Part shown: positions 34,021 through 34,051 of the stretch, piece after piece
Layout of the letters: each line of letters starts with the position of its first letter
How positions within the stretch are numbered: the first letter of the stretch is position 1
DNA from: CAYNYM01 sp049366815
Lineage (GTDB): Bacteria; Desulfobacterota; DSM-4660; Desulfatiglandales; HGW-15
DNA length: 34,051 nucleotides
Assembly (NCBI GenBank): GCA_049366815.1
Contig: JBMNCO010000112.1
Coordinates: 1-34,051 of the forward strand
Direction of reading: 5' to 3'
The notes under the pieces: generated by a model
Database searches by the model: none
Told to the model about the DNA's origin: nothing
Seen by the model: only the letters and a program-made list of their open reading frames with translations
Translations under genes and position numbers: made by a program

Positions 34021-34051
34021 CTCTCCGGGACGGCATGTTAATAAGTGGGAC

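Noticed and set aside
1..34051. tRNA genes, CRISPR arrays, insertion sequences, phage genes
   Set aside because: No T-loop-like tRNA ends in non-coding stretches, no regularly spaced repeats, and no transposase, integrase or phage proteins were seen.

Overview
The window reads as a chromosomal segment of a Gram-negative, anaerobic, moderately GC-rich bacterium, most likely one of the Desulfobacterota (sulfate-reducing or related 'deltaproteobacteria'). Supporting signs, judged from the sequence alone, are the ispG-proS-rel gene order, a Desulfovibrio-type metal-LID adenylate kinase, an alaC-like aminotransferase/homoserine dehydrogenase/ApgM run, and a TRAP-transporter plus LutABC lactate-oxidation operon. 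Base composition looks even throughout. I saw no prophage, insertion sequence, CRISPR array, tRNA or rRNA.

Layout. (1) 1-10559, housekeeping: ispG (isoprenoids), proS overlapping a bifunctional (p)ppGpp synthetase/hydrolase gene, rpmB on the opposite strand, mpl (murein recycling), a small secreted protein of unknown function, pcm and recG. (2) 10560-15605, amino-acid and nucleotide metabolism: an inverted-repeat element, an alaC-like aminotransferase, hom, apgM (a candidate homoserine kinase), then adk with its own promoter and a strong terminator. (3) 15606-21980, lactate module: a near-consensus sigma-70 promoter drives dctP-dctQ-dctM-lutA-lutB-lutC, an uptake-plus-oxidation operon with translational coupling at two junctions. 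(4) 22105-25628: an orphan hybrid histidine kinase followed closely by hisC.

(5) 25633-31495, minus strand: the most unusual part. A sigma-54-like promoter precedes five tightly packed genes: a lysine-2,3-aminomutase-like radical SAM enzyme, two different D-Ala-D-Ala-ligase-like ATP-grasp ligases, a fusion of a GNAT acetyltransferase with an HDAC/acetylpolyamine-amidohydrolase-type deacetylase, and a second GNAT. I do not recognise this combination as a described pathway. It resembles known acetylated beta-lysine and acetylated-dipeptide solute pathways in logic, and could make a small beta-amino-acid peptide whose acetylation is reversible. That is inference.

(6) 31813-34020: an ArsB/NhaD-type membrane transporter on the minus strand, a long AT-rich spacer, and a membrane-anchored NifU/IscU-like protein with its own promoter. 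The last 31 bases hold nothing recognisable.
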